Shown: one piece after another, positions 34,183 to 43,366 of the stretch | How the letters are laid out: the number at the start of each line of letters is the position of its first letter | Position numbering within the stretch: position 1 is the stretch's first letter | NCBI RefSeq assembly: GCF_003260015.1 | Contig: NZ_QCXS01000004.1 | Span: 124,001 to 188,000 of the forward strand | Source of the DNA: Nakamurella deserti | GTDB lineage: Bacteria; Actinomycetota; Actinomycetes; Mycobacteriales; Nakamurellaceae | Length of the DNA stretch: 64,000 nt | Reading direction: 5' to 3' | Notes under the pieces: model-generated | What the model was told of the DNA's origin: nothing | The model's input: only the letters and a program-made list of their open reading frames with translations | The model's database searches: none | Position numbers and translations under genes: made by a program

Positions 34183-34210
34183 GACGACCCACGCCGCAGC
34201 GTGGGTCGTC
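34183..34210. terminator. Bidirectional terminator hairpin
   Basis: GACGACCCACG (34183-34193) pairs perfectly with CGTGGGTCGTC (34200-34210) around a six-base loop. It lies between the rightward pseudogene and the leftward catalase gene. Confidence 0.8.
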
Positions 34211-34279
34211 ACATCGCCGTCCCGGACGGTCCGGCACTACGGCAGACCTGCCGTGGACCGGACCGCGCCCGCGGATCGC

Positions 34280-35161
34280 TCAGCCGATGTTGAACGTGTC
34301 CTTGATCGTCGCGCCGGCCTTCTCGATGAGGTCGGGCCGTTCCGTGGTCCCGTAGAAGCGGGAATCCGGATGGGTGGGCGCCGGCATCGGGACGCCGGCG
34401 GGGGGCTCCGCCACATAGCTGAACTCGCCCTTGCCGTCGGGAGTCGGCCCACTGGCCCATTTCCCGTCCGCGGCGGCGGCCCCGTCGGAGAAGTTGATGT
34501 ACTGGTAGTGCACGTCCTGGTCCTCGTGGGACTGCGGGAACTTGCCCGGTACCGGGAACTCCTCGACCCCGTTCTCCTGCAGGTCCTGGATCGCGGCGAG
34601 CCACTGGTTCTGGTGCATGGTGTCGCGGGCGATGAGGAACCCCAACAGGTCTCGCACACCGTGGTCGTCGGTCATGTGGTAGAGCCGGGCGGCCTGCAGC
34701 CGGCCCTGCATCTCACCGTTGGCGTTGGCGGTGAAGTCGGCGAGCAGGTTGCCGCTGGCGGTGATGTAGCTGCCCATCCACGGGTTGCCGTTGCTGTCCA
34801 CGGCGCGCGCTCCGGCGCCGGCCACGATCGCGTGCTGGACATCCATACCACCCACGACCGCGGCGACCGCCGGGTCCGCCTGCAGCCCGTCGTCGGTGAT
34901 GCCGATCGGTGCCTTCTCCAACAGCTGGGCGATCATCGTGGCCAGCATCTCCACGTGTCCGAACTCCTCGGAGGCGATGCCGTACAGCAGGTCCCGGTAC
35001 TTGCCGGGGATGTGGGAGTTCCAGGCCTGAAACCCGTACTGCATGGCGATGGTGATCTCGCCGTACTGGCCGCCCAGCACCTCCTGCAGCTTGCGGGCGT
35101 AGACGGCGTCGGGGCGGTCGGGCTTGGCCTGGTGTTGCAGTTCCTGGCGATGGAGAAACAT
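34280..35161 (-). CDS. Manganese (non-heme) catalase
   Basis: 293 residues, dismutates hydrogen peroxide with a di-manganese centre in a four-helix bundle. Metal ligands can be placed: E35 (YGEITIAMQY), E66 and H69 (SEEFGHVEM), E150 (NGEMQGR) and H183 (RDTMHQNQW). Length and C-terminal extension (YINFSDGAAA, then a Pro-rich end) fit the actinobacterial and Bacillus-type enzymes. ATG 35161 follows a Shine-Dalgarno-like AAGGAGC. It is transcribed in the same direction as the DUF4383 gene upstream, 155 bases away. Confidence 0.94.
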   Translation of the reverse strand: MFLHRQELQHQAKPDRPDAVYARKLQEVLGGQYGEITIAMQYGFQAWNSHIPGKYRDLLYGIASEEFGHVEMLATMIAQLLEKAPIGITDDGLQADPAVAAVVGGMDVQHAIVAGAGARAVDSNGNPWMGSYITASGNLLADFTANANGEMQGRLQAARLYHMTDDHGVRDLLGFLIARDTMHQNQWLAAIQDLQENGVEEFPVPGKFPQSHEDQDVHYQYINFSDGAAAADGKWASGPTPDGKGEFSYVAEPPAGVPMPAPTHPDSRFYGTTERPDLIEKAGATIKDTFNIG

Positions 35162-35316
35162 GGCGCTCCTTCGTGTCCGGGATCAGACGGGATCGTGAGC
35201 AGGGCGACGCGCCCACCCGCCGCCCGCGGCTGGCGGGCGGTCGGGCAGGCGGATCGCGGTCCGCCGCACGTGTCGACGGACAGGTGCCGGGTCGCCCCGG
35301 CGGGGAGTGCGTCCGG

Positions 35317-35781
35317 TCAGCGGCTGCGCGGAGCGGCAGCCGCGTGGGAACGGCCGAGGATCGCGCCGAGCGCGATCATGCCGATACCGAGCACCAGGTG
35401 CAGCCAGTTGTCCGCGTTGTTGACGGGGACGAAGTTGGCCGAGCTGTCGTGGTCGATCACCAGACCGTAGATCCACAGCACCAGGTAGATGGCGCCGCCG
35501 CCGATCAGGTACGTCTTCGCCGAGGAGGACCGGCGCGACATCGCCAGCCCGGCGACGCCGAACAACAGGTGGACGATGTTGTGCAGGATCGACACCTGGA
35601 AGATGCCGAGCAGTTTCGCGTCGGACTCGTGCCCGGCGAAGCTGAGGGTGTCGTAGTCGCTGGTGATCCCGGGGATGAACCCGAGGACACCGACGAGCAG
35701 GAAGACGATGCCGACGATTCTCGCTGCGGTGCGCAGCAGGGAATGGGTGTCGCCGGTGGTACGGGGGGAGCTGCTGGTCAT
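35317..35781 (-). CDS. DUF4383 membrane protein
   Basis: 154 residues with four predicted helices: RIVGIVFLLVGVLGFIPGIT, ILHNIVHLLFGVAGLAMS with the conserved HNxVH motif, YLIGGGAIYLVLWIYGLVID, and a last one with NNADNWLHLVLGIGMIALG. These are the DUF4383 features. The Asn/His-rich motifs repeat in both halves. No function is known. ATG 35781 gives a hydrophilic Ser/Thr lead of 15 residues. It may share stress-related control with the catalase, which is only positional inference. Confidence 0.87.
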   Translation of the reverse strand: MTSSSPRTTGDTHSLLRTAARIVGIVFLLVGVLGFIPGITSDYDTLSFAGHESDAKLLGIFQVSILHNIVHLLFGVAGLAMSRRSSSAKTYLIGGGAIYLVLWIYGLVIDHDSSANFVPVNNADNWLHLVLGIGMIALGAILGRSHAAAAPRSR

Positions 35782-35968
35782 TGTCGGTTCCCGGAGGTGT
35801 GTCCCAAGCCGTGTCTGTCTCAGCTGCTTCCTGCGATGCCCCCGGTGACGGAGCGCGAAACACCCTCACGCCACGTACGTCCGGCGGGACCGCCGGCCGG
35901 GCGATGCACCGCGCGTCGACACCGGGCCCACCGGGGCCGCCGGCAGTCGACCGGCGGCCCCGGGCGGA

Positions 35969-36895
35969 TCACGTCGTGGGCAGCACGGCTGCCGACGTGG
36001 CGACCACGGTCGTGCCGGCAGCGTCGACGGACCCGGTGATCCGCACCTGATCCCCCACAGCGGCGGTGGTGGTGACGCCGGACAGGTCGACGGCGATGCG
36101 CAGACCCTCCCGGTTCGTCACGGTGGCGACGGTCGACGAGAGCGCGGTGACCGTGCCGTCGACATGGGCGACGACGATGCGCGCGCTCAGGATCTCGCCG
36201 CCGAGGACCCGGATCTCGACCCGGGAGCCGGGCACGAGCTCGGCAGCGGTGGTCCGGACCGGTGCCGCGTCGCCGTCCGCCGGCTTCGGGCCGGCGGGGC
36301 CGAACCGGGTGTCGTCGGTGAACGTCGCGCTGACGCTGTCACCGCTGTCGGACCGGACGGTGAGCCCCGTGTCACTCGAGTCGACGACGACCCCGACCGT
36401 CGCGGTCGAGCCGTCGGCGGCGGGCCCGGCCGTCGGGCCGCCGGGGGCGACACGGCCGGGACCCCCGGGGGGTGTAACAGGCGGGGTGGGCGCCGAGCCG
36501 TCGACCGGCGGGGTGGGCGCCGAGCCGTCGACCGGCGGGGTGGGCGCCGAGCCGTCGACCGGCGGGGTCGGCGGCGTGCCGTCGACCGGCGGCGTGGGTG
36601 CCGAGCCGTCGACCGGCGGCGTGGGCGCCGCACCGTCGACCGGCGGGGTCACGGCGGAGCCGTCGGGAGCCGGGCCGGCGGCGGCGGACGCCGCCGGGAC
36701 CGACGGTGCGGTGGGAGTGCCGGTGGCGCCGTCGTCGGCGGCGGCCGTGGTGGTGAGCAGCAGACCGGCGCCCAGCACGCCACCGATCAGCGCGGTGACC
36801 GGCAGCCGGCGGCGGCGCGCCGGGGCGACGGCGGCCGTGTCGACGGCCGGCGGGACGTCGGTGGAGCGGGGGGTGTGGTCGAACGGGTGGTTCAC
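35969..36895 (-). CDS. Membrane-anchored DUF5666-like protein with Pro repeat
   Basis: 308 residues. A cytosolic lead of ~30 residues (with ARRRRLPV) precedes one helix (TALIGGVLGAGLLLTTTAAA). Then follows a 9-residue repeat, GSAPTPPVD, in seven copies. Residues ~160-308 form a beta-rich region with VGVVVDSSDTGLTVRSDSGD, GSRVEIRVLGGEILSARIV and GDQVRITGSVDAAGTTVVA. This resembles DUF5666-type OB-like repeats. It is divergent from an OmpR-type two-component system, which may control it. Confidence 0.75.
   Translation of the reverse strand: MNHPFDHTPRSTDVPPAVDTAAVAPARRRRLPVTALIGGVLGAGLLLTTTAAADDGATGTPTAPSVPAASAAAGPAPDGSAVTPPVDGAAPTPPVDGSAPTPPVDGTPPTPPVDGSAPTPPVDGSAPTPPVDGSAPTPPVTPPGGPGRVAPGGPTAGPAADGSTATVGVVVDSSDTGLTVRSDSGDSVSATFTDDTRFGPAGPKPADGDAAPVRTTAAELVPGSRVEIRVLGGEILSARIVVAHVDGTVTALSSTVATVTNREGLRIAVDLSGVTTTAAVGDQVRITGSVDAAGTTVVATSAAVLPTT
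36480..36668. repeat. Seven 27-bp coding repeats
   Basis: Seven tandem 27-base units (first at 36480-36506, last degenerate at 36642-36668) encode the nine-residue GSAPTPPVD repeat of the DUF5666-like protein. Units 1-3 are nearly identical at the DNA level, so the number probably varies between strains. Confidence 0.9.
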
Positions 36896-37051
36896 GCTGG
36901 CTCCTCGGATCGGTCACCCGGAGTCGACCGGGTGCTCGACGACGACGCTGCCGGGCGCACCTGAAGCGGACCTGAAGGCGGCGGCCACCGCGGGCAGACT
37001 TCAGGAAACGCTCAGGTCCGGCGCAGCCGCCCCGCCGGCGGGCTCACCACA

Positions 37052-37753
37052 ATGGAGCGGGTGAGCCCACCCCGATCCGCCACCGCCGCCGCGCGCCCCC
37101 GGGTGCTGCTCGTCGAGGACGCGGACGCCATCCGGATCCCCGTCGAGGCCGCCTTGACCGGTGCCGGCTACGAGACCCTGGCGCTGCCCGACGGCGAGCG
37201 GTTCGAGGAGCACCTGGCCGGCTTCCGGCCCGATCTGGTGCTGCTGGACGTGATGCTGCCCGGCAGGGACGGGCTCGCCCTGCTGCAGGTGACCCGGTCG
37301 GGCACCGACGCCGGGGTCATCCTGGTCACCGCCCGGGACGCTGTCCCGGATCGGCTGACCGGCTTCGGCGCGGGCGCCGACGACTACGTCGGCAAACCGT
37401 TCGCGCTGGCCGAGCTGCTGGCCCGGGTGTCGGCGCTGCTGCGCCGGCTGGGCCGGGTGCCCAGCGTCGTGCAGGTGGGGAACGTGGTGATCGACGCCGG
37501 AGCGGGTACCGCGCTGCGTGGGAACGTGCCGCTGGACCTCACCGCCACGGAGCTGCGGCTGCTGGGCTATCTCGCCGCCCAGCGCGGGCGGACGGTGAGC
37601 AAGGTGCAGATCCTGACGTCGGTCTGGGGTTACGACGACTACGACCCGAACCTGGTCGAGGTCCACGTCAGCGCGCTGCGGCGCAAGCTGGAGGCGCACG
37701 GCGACCGGATTCTGCACACCGTCCGCGGCCTCGGTTACGTGCTCCGCGGATGA
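37052..37753 (+). CDS. OmpR/PhoB-family response regulator
   Basis: 233 residues. Receiver domain ~16-130 with acidic pocket LLVEDAD, phosphorylated Asp66 (LVLLDVMLPG) and Lys115 (YVGKPF). The winged-helix DNA-binding domain ends EVHVSALRRKLEAHGDRILHTVRGLGYVLRG. Start is ATG 37052; a GTG three codons on is also possible. Its last codons overlap the kinase start (ATGA), and it is divergent from the DUF5666-like gene. The signal sensed is not known. Confidence 0.94.
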   Translation: MERVSPPRSATAAARPRVLLVEDADAIRIPVEAALTGAGYETLALPDGERFEEHLAGFRPDLVLLDVMLPGRDGLALLQVTRSGTDAGVILVTARDAVPDRLTGFGAGADDYVGKPFALAELLARVSALLRRLGRVPSVVQVGNVVIDAGAGTALRGNVPLDLTATELRLLGYLAAQRGRTVSKVQILTSVWGYDDYDPNLVEVHVSALRRKLEAHGDRILHTVRGLGYVLRG

Positions 37754-39252
37754 CCGCGCCACGCCCCGGACGAGCGCTGAGGACCACGTCGCTGACCCGT
37801 CGGGTGCTGCTCTCCTCACTGACCGTGTTGATGCTGGTGCTGGGCGCCGCCGGCATCCTCACCGACGTACTGGTGGGTGCCCAGTTGCGCTCCGACGCGA
37901 TGAACCGGCTCACGAGCCGGGCCGATCTGGCGCAGCAGGCCCTCACCGACGGCGCCGACGCAGGAGAGATCGTGGCCGCGGCCAAGGGCGACGGCGTCAC
38001 CGTGTCGTTGCTGCGGGGGGACGGCCGCGTCGTCGGTGACCCGGCGGTACGGCCGGCGCCACCCGGACCCGGTGGCCCGGCCGGCCCGGTCCCGCCCGTC
38101 GCGGCCGACACCCTGTCCGCCGACCGCGAGACCCTGACCCGCCGGCTCAGCGACGGGACCCTGCTGACCGTCGCGGTCGACACCGCCGGGATCGGCCAGG
38201 TGCGGGGCCAGCTGCGGGCCGTGCTCTACCCCCTGCTGATCGGCGCCCTGGTGCTGGCCGGGCTGCTGCTGCTGGTCGCGACGCGCACCGCGTTGCGGCC
38301 ACTGGACCGGATGACCGCACTGGCCGGCTCCATCACCGGCGGACAACGCGGCCGCCGCCTCGGCCCGTCGCGGACGGACACCGAGCTGGGTCGCACCGCG
38401 GCCGCATTCGACGGGATGTTGGACGCCCTGGAGGGCGCGGAGGCGGCGGCGCGGCAGTCGGAGCGACGGACCAGGCAGTTCGTCGCCGACGCCGCGCATG
38501 AGCTGCGGACGCCGATCGCCGGGGTGCGGGCGGCGGCCGAGGCGGTCCTGTCGGCGGGCGCGGACGTCGCCGCGCAGGAGCGGGAGCGGCTGGAGCTGCT
38601 GGTGGTCCGGGAGGCGCGGCGCGCCGGCCGCCTCGTCGAGGACCTGCTGTCGCTGGCCGGGATCGAGTCGGGCCTGGCGCTGCGGGTGGAGCCGGTGGAG
38701 CTGTCGGCCCTGCTGGCCGCCGAGGTCGAGCGGACCCGCCTCGTCGGACGGGCGGGTCTCGGTGTCGAGCTCGACGCCCGTCCGTGCACCGTGCCAGCGG
38801 ATCCGGTTCGCCTCGGGCAGGTCGTGGCCAACCTGCTGGACAACGCCCGTCGCTACACCGACCGGCCCGGACGGGTCCGCGTGCACCTGGACCGCGACCC
38901 CGACGGGGTCCGGGTGCTCGTCGTCGACGACGGCCCCGGGGTCCCCGCGGCCGATCGCGAGCGGATCTTCGACCGGCTGGTGCGGCTCGACCGTGCGCGC
39001 GTCCAGGAGACGGTCACCGGCAGCACCTCCGGGTCGGGGCTGGGCCTGTCGATCGCCCGCGGGATCGCCCGGGCCCACGGCGGCGATCTCCTGTGCGTCG
39101 AGCCGCCGGCTCCGTGGACGGGAGCGGCGTTCGTGCTGTCGCTGCCGACGCGGACCGTCAGCCGAGCTGATCCCGCCACGAGTGCCGAGGCTCCCAGCCG
39201 AAGAGTTCCCGGGCCCGGTGGATCGCGTAACCACCGGCATCGGCCCGGCTGA
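37750..39252 (+). CDS. Sensor histidine kinase (HAMP, HisKA, HATPase)
   Basis: 500 residues. Two membrane helices (~17-42 and ~158-177) flank a 115-residue extracytosolic region rich in Pro and Gly. Then HAMP, the dimerisation box with His250 (VADAAHELRTPIAGV), and an ATPase domain with NLLDNARRYT, DDGPGVP and GSGLGLSIARGIA. Partner of the preceding regulator by overlap. The C-terminal ~30 residues are Pro/Arg-rich and run 95 bases into the convergent dehydrogenase gene, so the last part of each message is antisense to the other. Confidence 0.93.
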   Translation: MTAPRPGRALRTTSLTRRVLLSSLTVLMLVLGAAGILTDVLVGAQLRSDAMNRLTSRADLAQQALTDGADAGEIVAAAKGDGVTVSLLRGDGRVVGDPAVRPAPPGPGGPAGPVPPVAADTLSADRETLTRRLSDGTLLTVAVDTAGIGQVRGQLRAVLYPLLIGALVLAGLLLLVATRTALRPLDRMTALAGSITGGQRGRRLGPSRTDTELGRTAAAFDGMLDALEGAEAAARQSERRTRQFVADAAHELRTPIAGVRAAAEAVLSAGADVAAQERERLELLVVREARRAGRLVEDLLSLAGIESGLALRVEPVELSALLAAEVERTRLVGRAGLGVELDARPCTVPADPVRLGQVVANLLDNARRYTDRPGRVRVHLDRDPDGVRVLVVDDGPGVPAADRERIFDRLVRLDRARVQETVTGSTSGSGLGLSIARGIARAHGGDLLCVEPPAPWTGAAFVLSLPTRTVSRADPATSAEAPSRRVPGPGGSRNHRHRPG

Positions 39253-40000
39253 CCGCGTCGACCCGGACATCCGGATGGTGCGCCGCCAGGGCCGCCCGGA
39301 TGTCGCGGCCGCCGATGTTGTCCGCAGCGGCGGCGAAGACCGCTTCGTGGCCGGTGCTGTCGGACTCCACGGCACGCACGATGAGGTCGGCCAGATCCCG
39401 GACGTCGAGGTAGGACCAGAACACCGCGGTGGTCAGGGTCGGGTCGTCGACGAACGGACCGAGATGCCGGCGGTAGGTGTCCGGGGTGATGACCCAGGTC
39501 GCCCGGATCGACACCGCCGCCATGCCGGACCGCCGGCAGGCCGCGGCGCAGAGCTGTTCACCGACCAGCTTGGACTGTCCGTAGGGGTCGACCGGCGTCA
39601 GCGGGTGCGAGTCGTCGATGGGGAAGGACGCCGGTCGCAGGGCCCCACCGGACCAGGTGTAGCCGGTGACGCTGTCGCTGGACAGGTTCACCAGTCGGCG
39701 CACCCCGGCCCGCACACACGCCTCGGCGACGTTGAAGGTACCGACGGCGTTGACCGCGAACACCCGGTGGGCCGGGTCGCGGGTCGGTTCCGGGATGCCC
39801 GCGGTGTGCACGACGGCGTCCACACCGGTGACGGCGGCGAACATGTCGCCGGCATCGGTGACGTCGGCCCGCACGTACGGGGCTCCGTCGTAGTCCGGGA
39901 CCGCGAGGTCGAGGCCGACGACGGCGTGGCCGGCGGCGGTCAGGGCCTCGACCGCGGACCGGCCCACCTTGCCCCGCGCCCCGGTGACGAGGACCCTCAC
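39158..40000 (-). CDS. NAD-dependent sugar epimerase/dehydrogenase (uronate dehydrogenase-like)
   Basis: 280-residue extended SDR. Cofactor motif is VLVTGARGKVGRSAVEAL, catalytic Tyr-Lys is in DPYGQSKLVGE, and the Ser is in LVNLSSDSVTGY. The length and the ATWVITPDTY region resemble uronate dehydrogenases and related short epimerases. GTG 40000 overlaps the stop of the enolase-superfamily gene (GTGA), making it the last gene of the transporter operon. Oxidation of a sugar acid taken up by that transporter is plausible but inferred. Confidence 0.85.
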   Translation of the reverse strand: MRVLVTGARGKVGRSAVEALTAAGHAVVGLDLAVPDYDGAPYVRADVTDAGDMFAAVTGVDAVVHTAGIPEPTRDPAHRVFAVNAVGTFNVAEACVRAGVRRLVNLSSDSVTGYTWSGGALRPASFPIDDSHPLTPVDPYGQSKLVGEQLCAAACRRSGMAAVSIRATWVITPDTYRRHLGPFVDDPTLTTAVFWSYLDVRDLADLIVRAVESDSTGHEAVFAAAADNIGGRDIRAALAAHHPDVRVDAVSRADAGGYAIHRARELFGWEPRHSWRDQLG

Positions 40001-41103
40001 GGCAACCGGCTCGCCTCGACCACCGCGGGTGTCAGCGTCACCCCGAGCCCCGGCCGGTCCGGGATGGGCAGCCGCCCGTCCTCGATGGACGCGATACCGA
40101 ACTCGTCGCCGCCCGACTGGGTGCGCAGCACGGTGTCCAGGTGCACCGGGTATTCGAGCAGATCCACCTCGGGAGCGGCGGCGGCGGCCTGCAGCACCGC
40201 ACCCAGCCCGATCAACCCGGCGTGGTAGTGCAGCACCGCCCGGACCCCGAGACCGGCGGCCATCCGGGCGATCTCGCACGCCTCCGCGATACCACCGGAG
40301 ATGCACGGATCCGGCTGGACCACCGAGATCTCCCCCGCGGTCAGCGCGGCCAGCGCCTCCTCGGCACTGAACAGGTGCTCACCGGACGCCAGCGGCACCC
40401 GGCTGCGGGCGGCGGCCCGGGCCATCGCGCCGTGCCGGCTCTGCAGCAGCGGCTCCTCGAGCCATCGGATGTCCAGTTCCGCCATCCGGTCGGCCAGCCG
40501 CGCAGTCGTCGGCAGGTCCAGCGACTCGCTGGCGTCGACCATCATCTCGATGTCGCGGCCGAGCAGCGTCCGCAGGTCCCCGAGGACGTCGACCGCGCGG
40601 TCGGGACGCGGCCCGGTGCGCAGCTTCACGTGCCGGACGCCGCGGTCCAGCATCGGCTGCAGCCGTCCGAGGTGGAAGGCGGCGTCGTGATCGTCGAGGA
40701 ACGGGCTGCTGCCGGCGTAGACCGGGATGCTGTCGCGCACCCGCCCCAGCAGCGACGAGACCGACCGCTGCCGCTCCTGGCCGACGAGGTCCCACAGCGC
40801 GATCTCGATCGCGCTCCGGGCCTGGGCACTGGCCCAGCTCTCCCCCAGTTCGCGGCGGGTGGCGCGGCGCAGCCGACCGATCAGCGGGGCGACCGCGGTC
40901 AGCTCCTGCCCTTCCAGCAGCGGACCGAAGGCGTCCCGGACGATCGCGGCGTGCACGGTGGGATAGGAGATGCCGAAGCAGTCGCACGCCTCCCCGTGGC
41001 CGACCAGACCGGTGTCGGTCTCGATCCGCACCGCGAAGAAGGTCATCGGCCCGTTGGCCGACCGGGTGGTCATCGGCAGCGGGGTGATCCGCGAGATCCT
41101 CAT
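39997..41103 (-). CDS. Enolase-superfamily enzyme (mandelate racemase/muconate lactonizing type)
   Basis: 368 residues. The N-terminal capping domain runs to ~120 and the TIM barrel follows. The base is K160 (HVKLRTG), metal ligands are D190 (MMVDASE), E216 (WLEEPLL) and E242 (SGEHLF), and a His pair occurs in VLHYHAG (H292/H294). This set fits acid-sugar dehydratases and MLE-like enzymes; the KxR form at the base makes the exact reaction uncertain. The start at ATG 41103 overlaps the regulator stop (ATGA). Probably catabolises the imported compound. Confidence 0.87.
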   Translation of the reverse strand: MRISRITPLPMTTRSANGPMTFFAVRIETDTGLVGHGEACDCFGISYPTVHAAIVRDAFGPLLEGQELTAVAPLIGRLRRATRRELGESWASAQARSAIEIALWDLVGQERQRSVSSLLGRVRDSIPVYAGSSPFLDDHDAAFHLGRLQPMLDRGVRHVKLRTGPRPDRAVDVLGDLRTLLGRDIEMMVDASESLDLPTTARLADRMAELDIRWLEEPLLQSRHGAMARAAARSRVPLASGEHLFSAEEALAALTAGEISVVQPDPCISGGIAEACEIARMAAGLGVRAVLHYHAGLIGLGAVLQAAAAAPEVDLLEYPVHLDTVLRTQSGGDEFGIASIEDGRLPIPDRPGLGVTLTPAVVEASRLP

Positions 41104-41726
41104 TGCGGTGGTTCCTCTCGGTCGTGGACGGAGCGGGCCTCCAGGTCGGCGTCGTCGTGCGGTCCGGCCTGGACGACGAGGACGCGACTGGGCCACTTCG
41201 TCGGGATGCGCCAGCGGTGGTGGAGGAGTTCCGGGACGTACATCGAGTCGCCCGCCTGCAGGGTGTGCACCCCGCGGTCGTCGAGGTCGACCAGGAGCGT
41301 GCCCGACAGCACGTGCAGGAACTCGGCCACCGCGTGCCGCCAGTAGACGGTCTCGTAGCGGTCCGACGTCACGTGGAACTCGAGCGGGTTGAGACTGCGC
41401 ACACCGCGGACCAACGGCCGGGTGTAGCCCATCTCGTGGACGCTGACCAGCGGATCGTCGGCGCGCACGATCGAGATGTCGGTGTCGGACTCGCCCGCCG
41501 AGGCCTGCGCGCTGGCCGTCAGGACGGCCATGGTGGTGCCCAGCGCCGACGCGATCCGTTGCAGCGACTGCATGCTCGGTTGCGCCTTGCTGCGTTCGAT
41601 CTGGCTCAGGAAGGGATTGGACAGCCCGGTGAGGCCGGCCAGCTGCACCAGGGTGAGCCCCTGTACCTGGCGCATCGAGCGGATGGTGGCGCCGAGATCG
41701 GTGCCGACGGCGGGGGTGAGCGTCAT
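41100..41726 (-). CDS. XRE-cupin transcriptional regulator
   Basis: 208 residues. Helix-turn-helix at ~14-68 (LVQLAGLTGLSNPFLSQIER, then QPSMQSLQRIASAL). A cupin ligand domain covers ~110-195, with HAVAEFLHVLSGTLLVDL and GDSMYVPELLHHRWRIP. Members often respond to a small organic ligand of the neighbouring pathway. ATG 41726 overlaps the permease stop, and its own stop overlaps the next start. A likely operator lies at the head of the operon (45136-45156). Confidence 0.9.
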   Translation of the reverse strand: MTLTPAVGTDLGATIRSMRQVQGLTLVQLAGLTGLSNPFLSQIERSKAQPSMQSLQRIASALGTTMAVLTASAQASAGESDTDISIVRADDPLVSVHEMGYTRPLVRGVRSLNPLEFHVTSDRYETVYWRHAVAEFLHVLSGTLLVDLDDRGVHTLQAGDSMYVPELLHHRWRIPTKWPSRVLVVQAGPHDDADLEARSVHDREEPPQ

Positions 41727-43366
41727 ACGGTCGCCGCCGCGGGCGCCCAGGCGGAGTCACCGGCGTCGGGGACGTCCTGGGCGGCCCCCGTGACCCGGCC
41801 GCGGTAGCGGCGGGCGGCCAGTTTCTCGAGGAGCCCGACACCCGCGTACACGGCGAAGGACAACAGCGTGACGATGACGACCTCCGTCCACAGCAGGTCG
41901 TAGCGCGCCGACGTCATGGACAGGATCATGTCGTACCCGAGCCCGTCGCCGGTGGCCAGCCACTCGGCCAGCAGCGCCCCGGTGAAGGCCAACGGGGCCG
42001 CGATGCGCAGCGACGACAGCAGCCCGCTCAGGGCCACCGGGGCCTGGACGAGCACGAAGGTCCGCCACCGGCTCGCGGCGTAGGCGGCCATCAGGTCGGC
42101 GGAGTCCCGGGGGATCCGCTCCAGCGCGAGCAGCACCGTGACCAGGGTCGGGAAGAACGTGACCAGGCCACCGATCACCGCCACGCTGCCGACGCCGCGC
42201 CCGGCCACCAGCACGATGAGCGGTGCCATCGCCACCATCGGCACGGTGCGCAGCGCCAGCACCACGCCCATGAAGGCCGCCCGCAGGGTCCGGGACAGCG
42301 CGAACGCCGACGCCACCACGATGGCCGCGACCACCCCGGTGACCAGTCCGATCAGCGCGTCCCCCAGCGTCGCGACGGACAGCTCGAACAACCGCGCCCG
42401 GCGGTCGGGCCCGGCCGCCGGGCTGGTGGTCAGGAACGTCCACACGTCCAGCGGCGACCGCCCGATGAACGACGAGACGCCGGTGACGGACAAGAAGGCG
42501 GTCCACGCCAGCAGTACGGCGGCGAGACCGGCCAGCGCGCCGAGGGTCCCGGACACCAGCGCCGGCACCCGGCGCACCGGCGGCCGCGCGGCGCCGGCCA
42601 CCGCCTGGGCGGTCAGCTCGCGCGACCACGGCACCAGCAGCCGGGAGACCCACCCGAGCACGCCGTAGGCGACCCCCGCCAGCGCCGCCCCCACCAGGGC
42701 GACCGCCCACGTCCGCGGGATCTGCATGGACTGCTGTGAACTGATCATCAACACCCCGAGACCGCTGTCGGCGCCGATGTACTCGCCGATGATCGCCCCG
42801 AGGAGCGCCGCCGGGGCGGCGATCTGGAGCCCGGTGAACAGCGCGGGCAGGGCGGCGATGCTGCGGACCTTCCGCAGCGTCATCCACCGGCCGCCGCCCT
42901 GCGCGACGATCAGGTCCACGCTCGTCGGGTCCGCGGCCCGCAGGCCCGCGGCGGCGCCGACCAGGGTGGTGAAGAAGACCGACAGCGCGGCCAGCACGAT
43001 CCGCGCGGTGCCCTCGGCGAAGACGATCGCAAAGAGCGGACCGATCGCCACCACCGGGAGGCAGTAGGAGAACACCCCGATGTGCATGATCGGCCGCGCG
43101 AGAGCCGGCACGACCAGCGCCACCACCGCCAGCGCGACGGCGGCCAGGTTGCCCCACAGGTAGCCCTGCGCGGCGGCCGACACCGTCACCCAGGAGTTGG
43201 TCGCGTACAGCCCGGCTCCGTCCCTGACCATCTGGGCGATGATCTGCACCGGCCCGGGGACGGTGCCGCCGGCGCGCAGCACCGTGACCGAGGCGAGCTG
43301 CCACAGCAGCAGGATCACCGCGGTGCCGATGGCACCGGCGACCCGTGGTCGGCGCAACGGGTTCAC
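41723..43366 (-). CDS. ABC transporter permease, two SsuC-like halves fused
   Basis: 547 residues made of two binding-protein-dependent permease units in tandem. Each half has ~6 helices and its own cytosolic coupling loop: VDLIVAQGGGRWMTLRKVRS in the first and ADLMAAYAASRWRTFVLVQAP-type in the second. The halves correspond in order, so this is an internal duplication and fusion that supplies the usual homodimer as one chain. The GTG at 43366 overlaps the preceding stop. Belongs to the nitrate/sulfonate/taurine type. No ATPase gene accompanies it. Confidence 0.9.
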   Translation of the reverse strand: MNPLRRPRVAGAIGTAVILLLWQLASVTVLRAGGTVPGPVQIIAQMVRDGAGLYATNSWVTVSAAAQGYLWGNLAAVALAVVALVVPALARPIMHIGVFSYCLPVVAIGPLFAIVFAEGTARIVLAALSVFFTTLVGAAAGLRAADPTSVDLIVAQGGGRWMTLRKVRSIAALPALFTGLQIAAPAALLGAIIGEYIGADSGLGVLMISSQQSMQIPRTWAVALVGAALAGVAYGVLGWVSRLLVPWSRELTAQAVAGAARPPVRRVPALVSGTLGALAGLAAVLLAWTAFLSVTGVSSFIGRSPLDVWTFLTTSPAAGPDRRARLFELSVATLGDALIGLVTGVVAAIVVASAFALSRTLRAAFMGVVLALRTVPMVAMAPLIVLVAGRGVGSVAVIGGLVTFFPTLVTVLLALERIPRDSADLMAAYAASRWRTFVLVQAPVALSGLLSSLRIAAPLAFTGALLAEWLATGDGLGYDMILSMTSARYDLLWTEVVIVTLLSFAVYAGVGLLEKLAARRYRGRVTGAAQDVPDAGDSAWAPAAATV

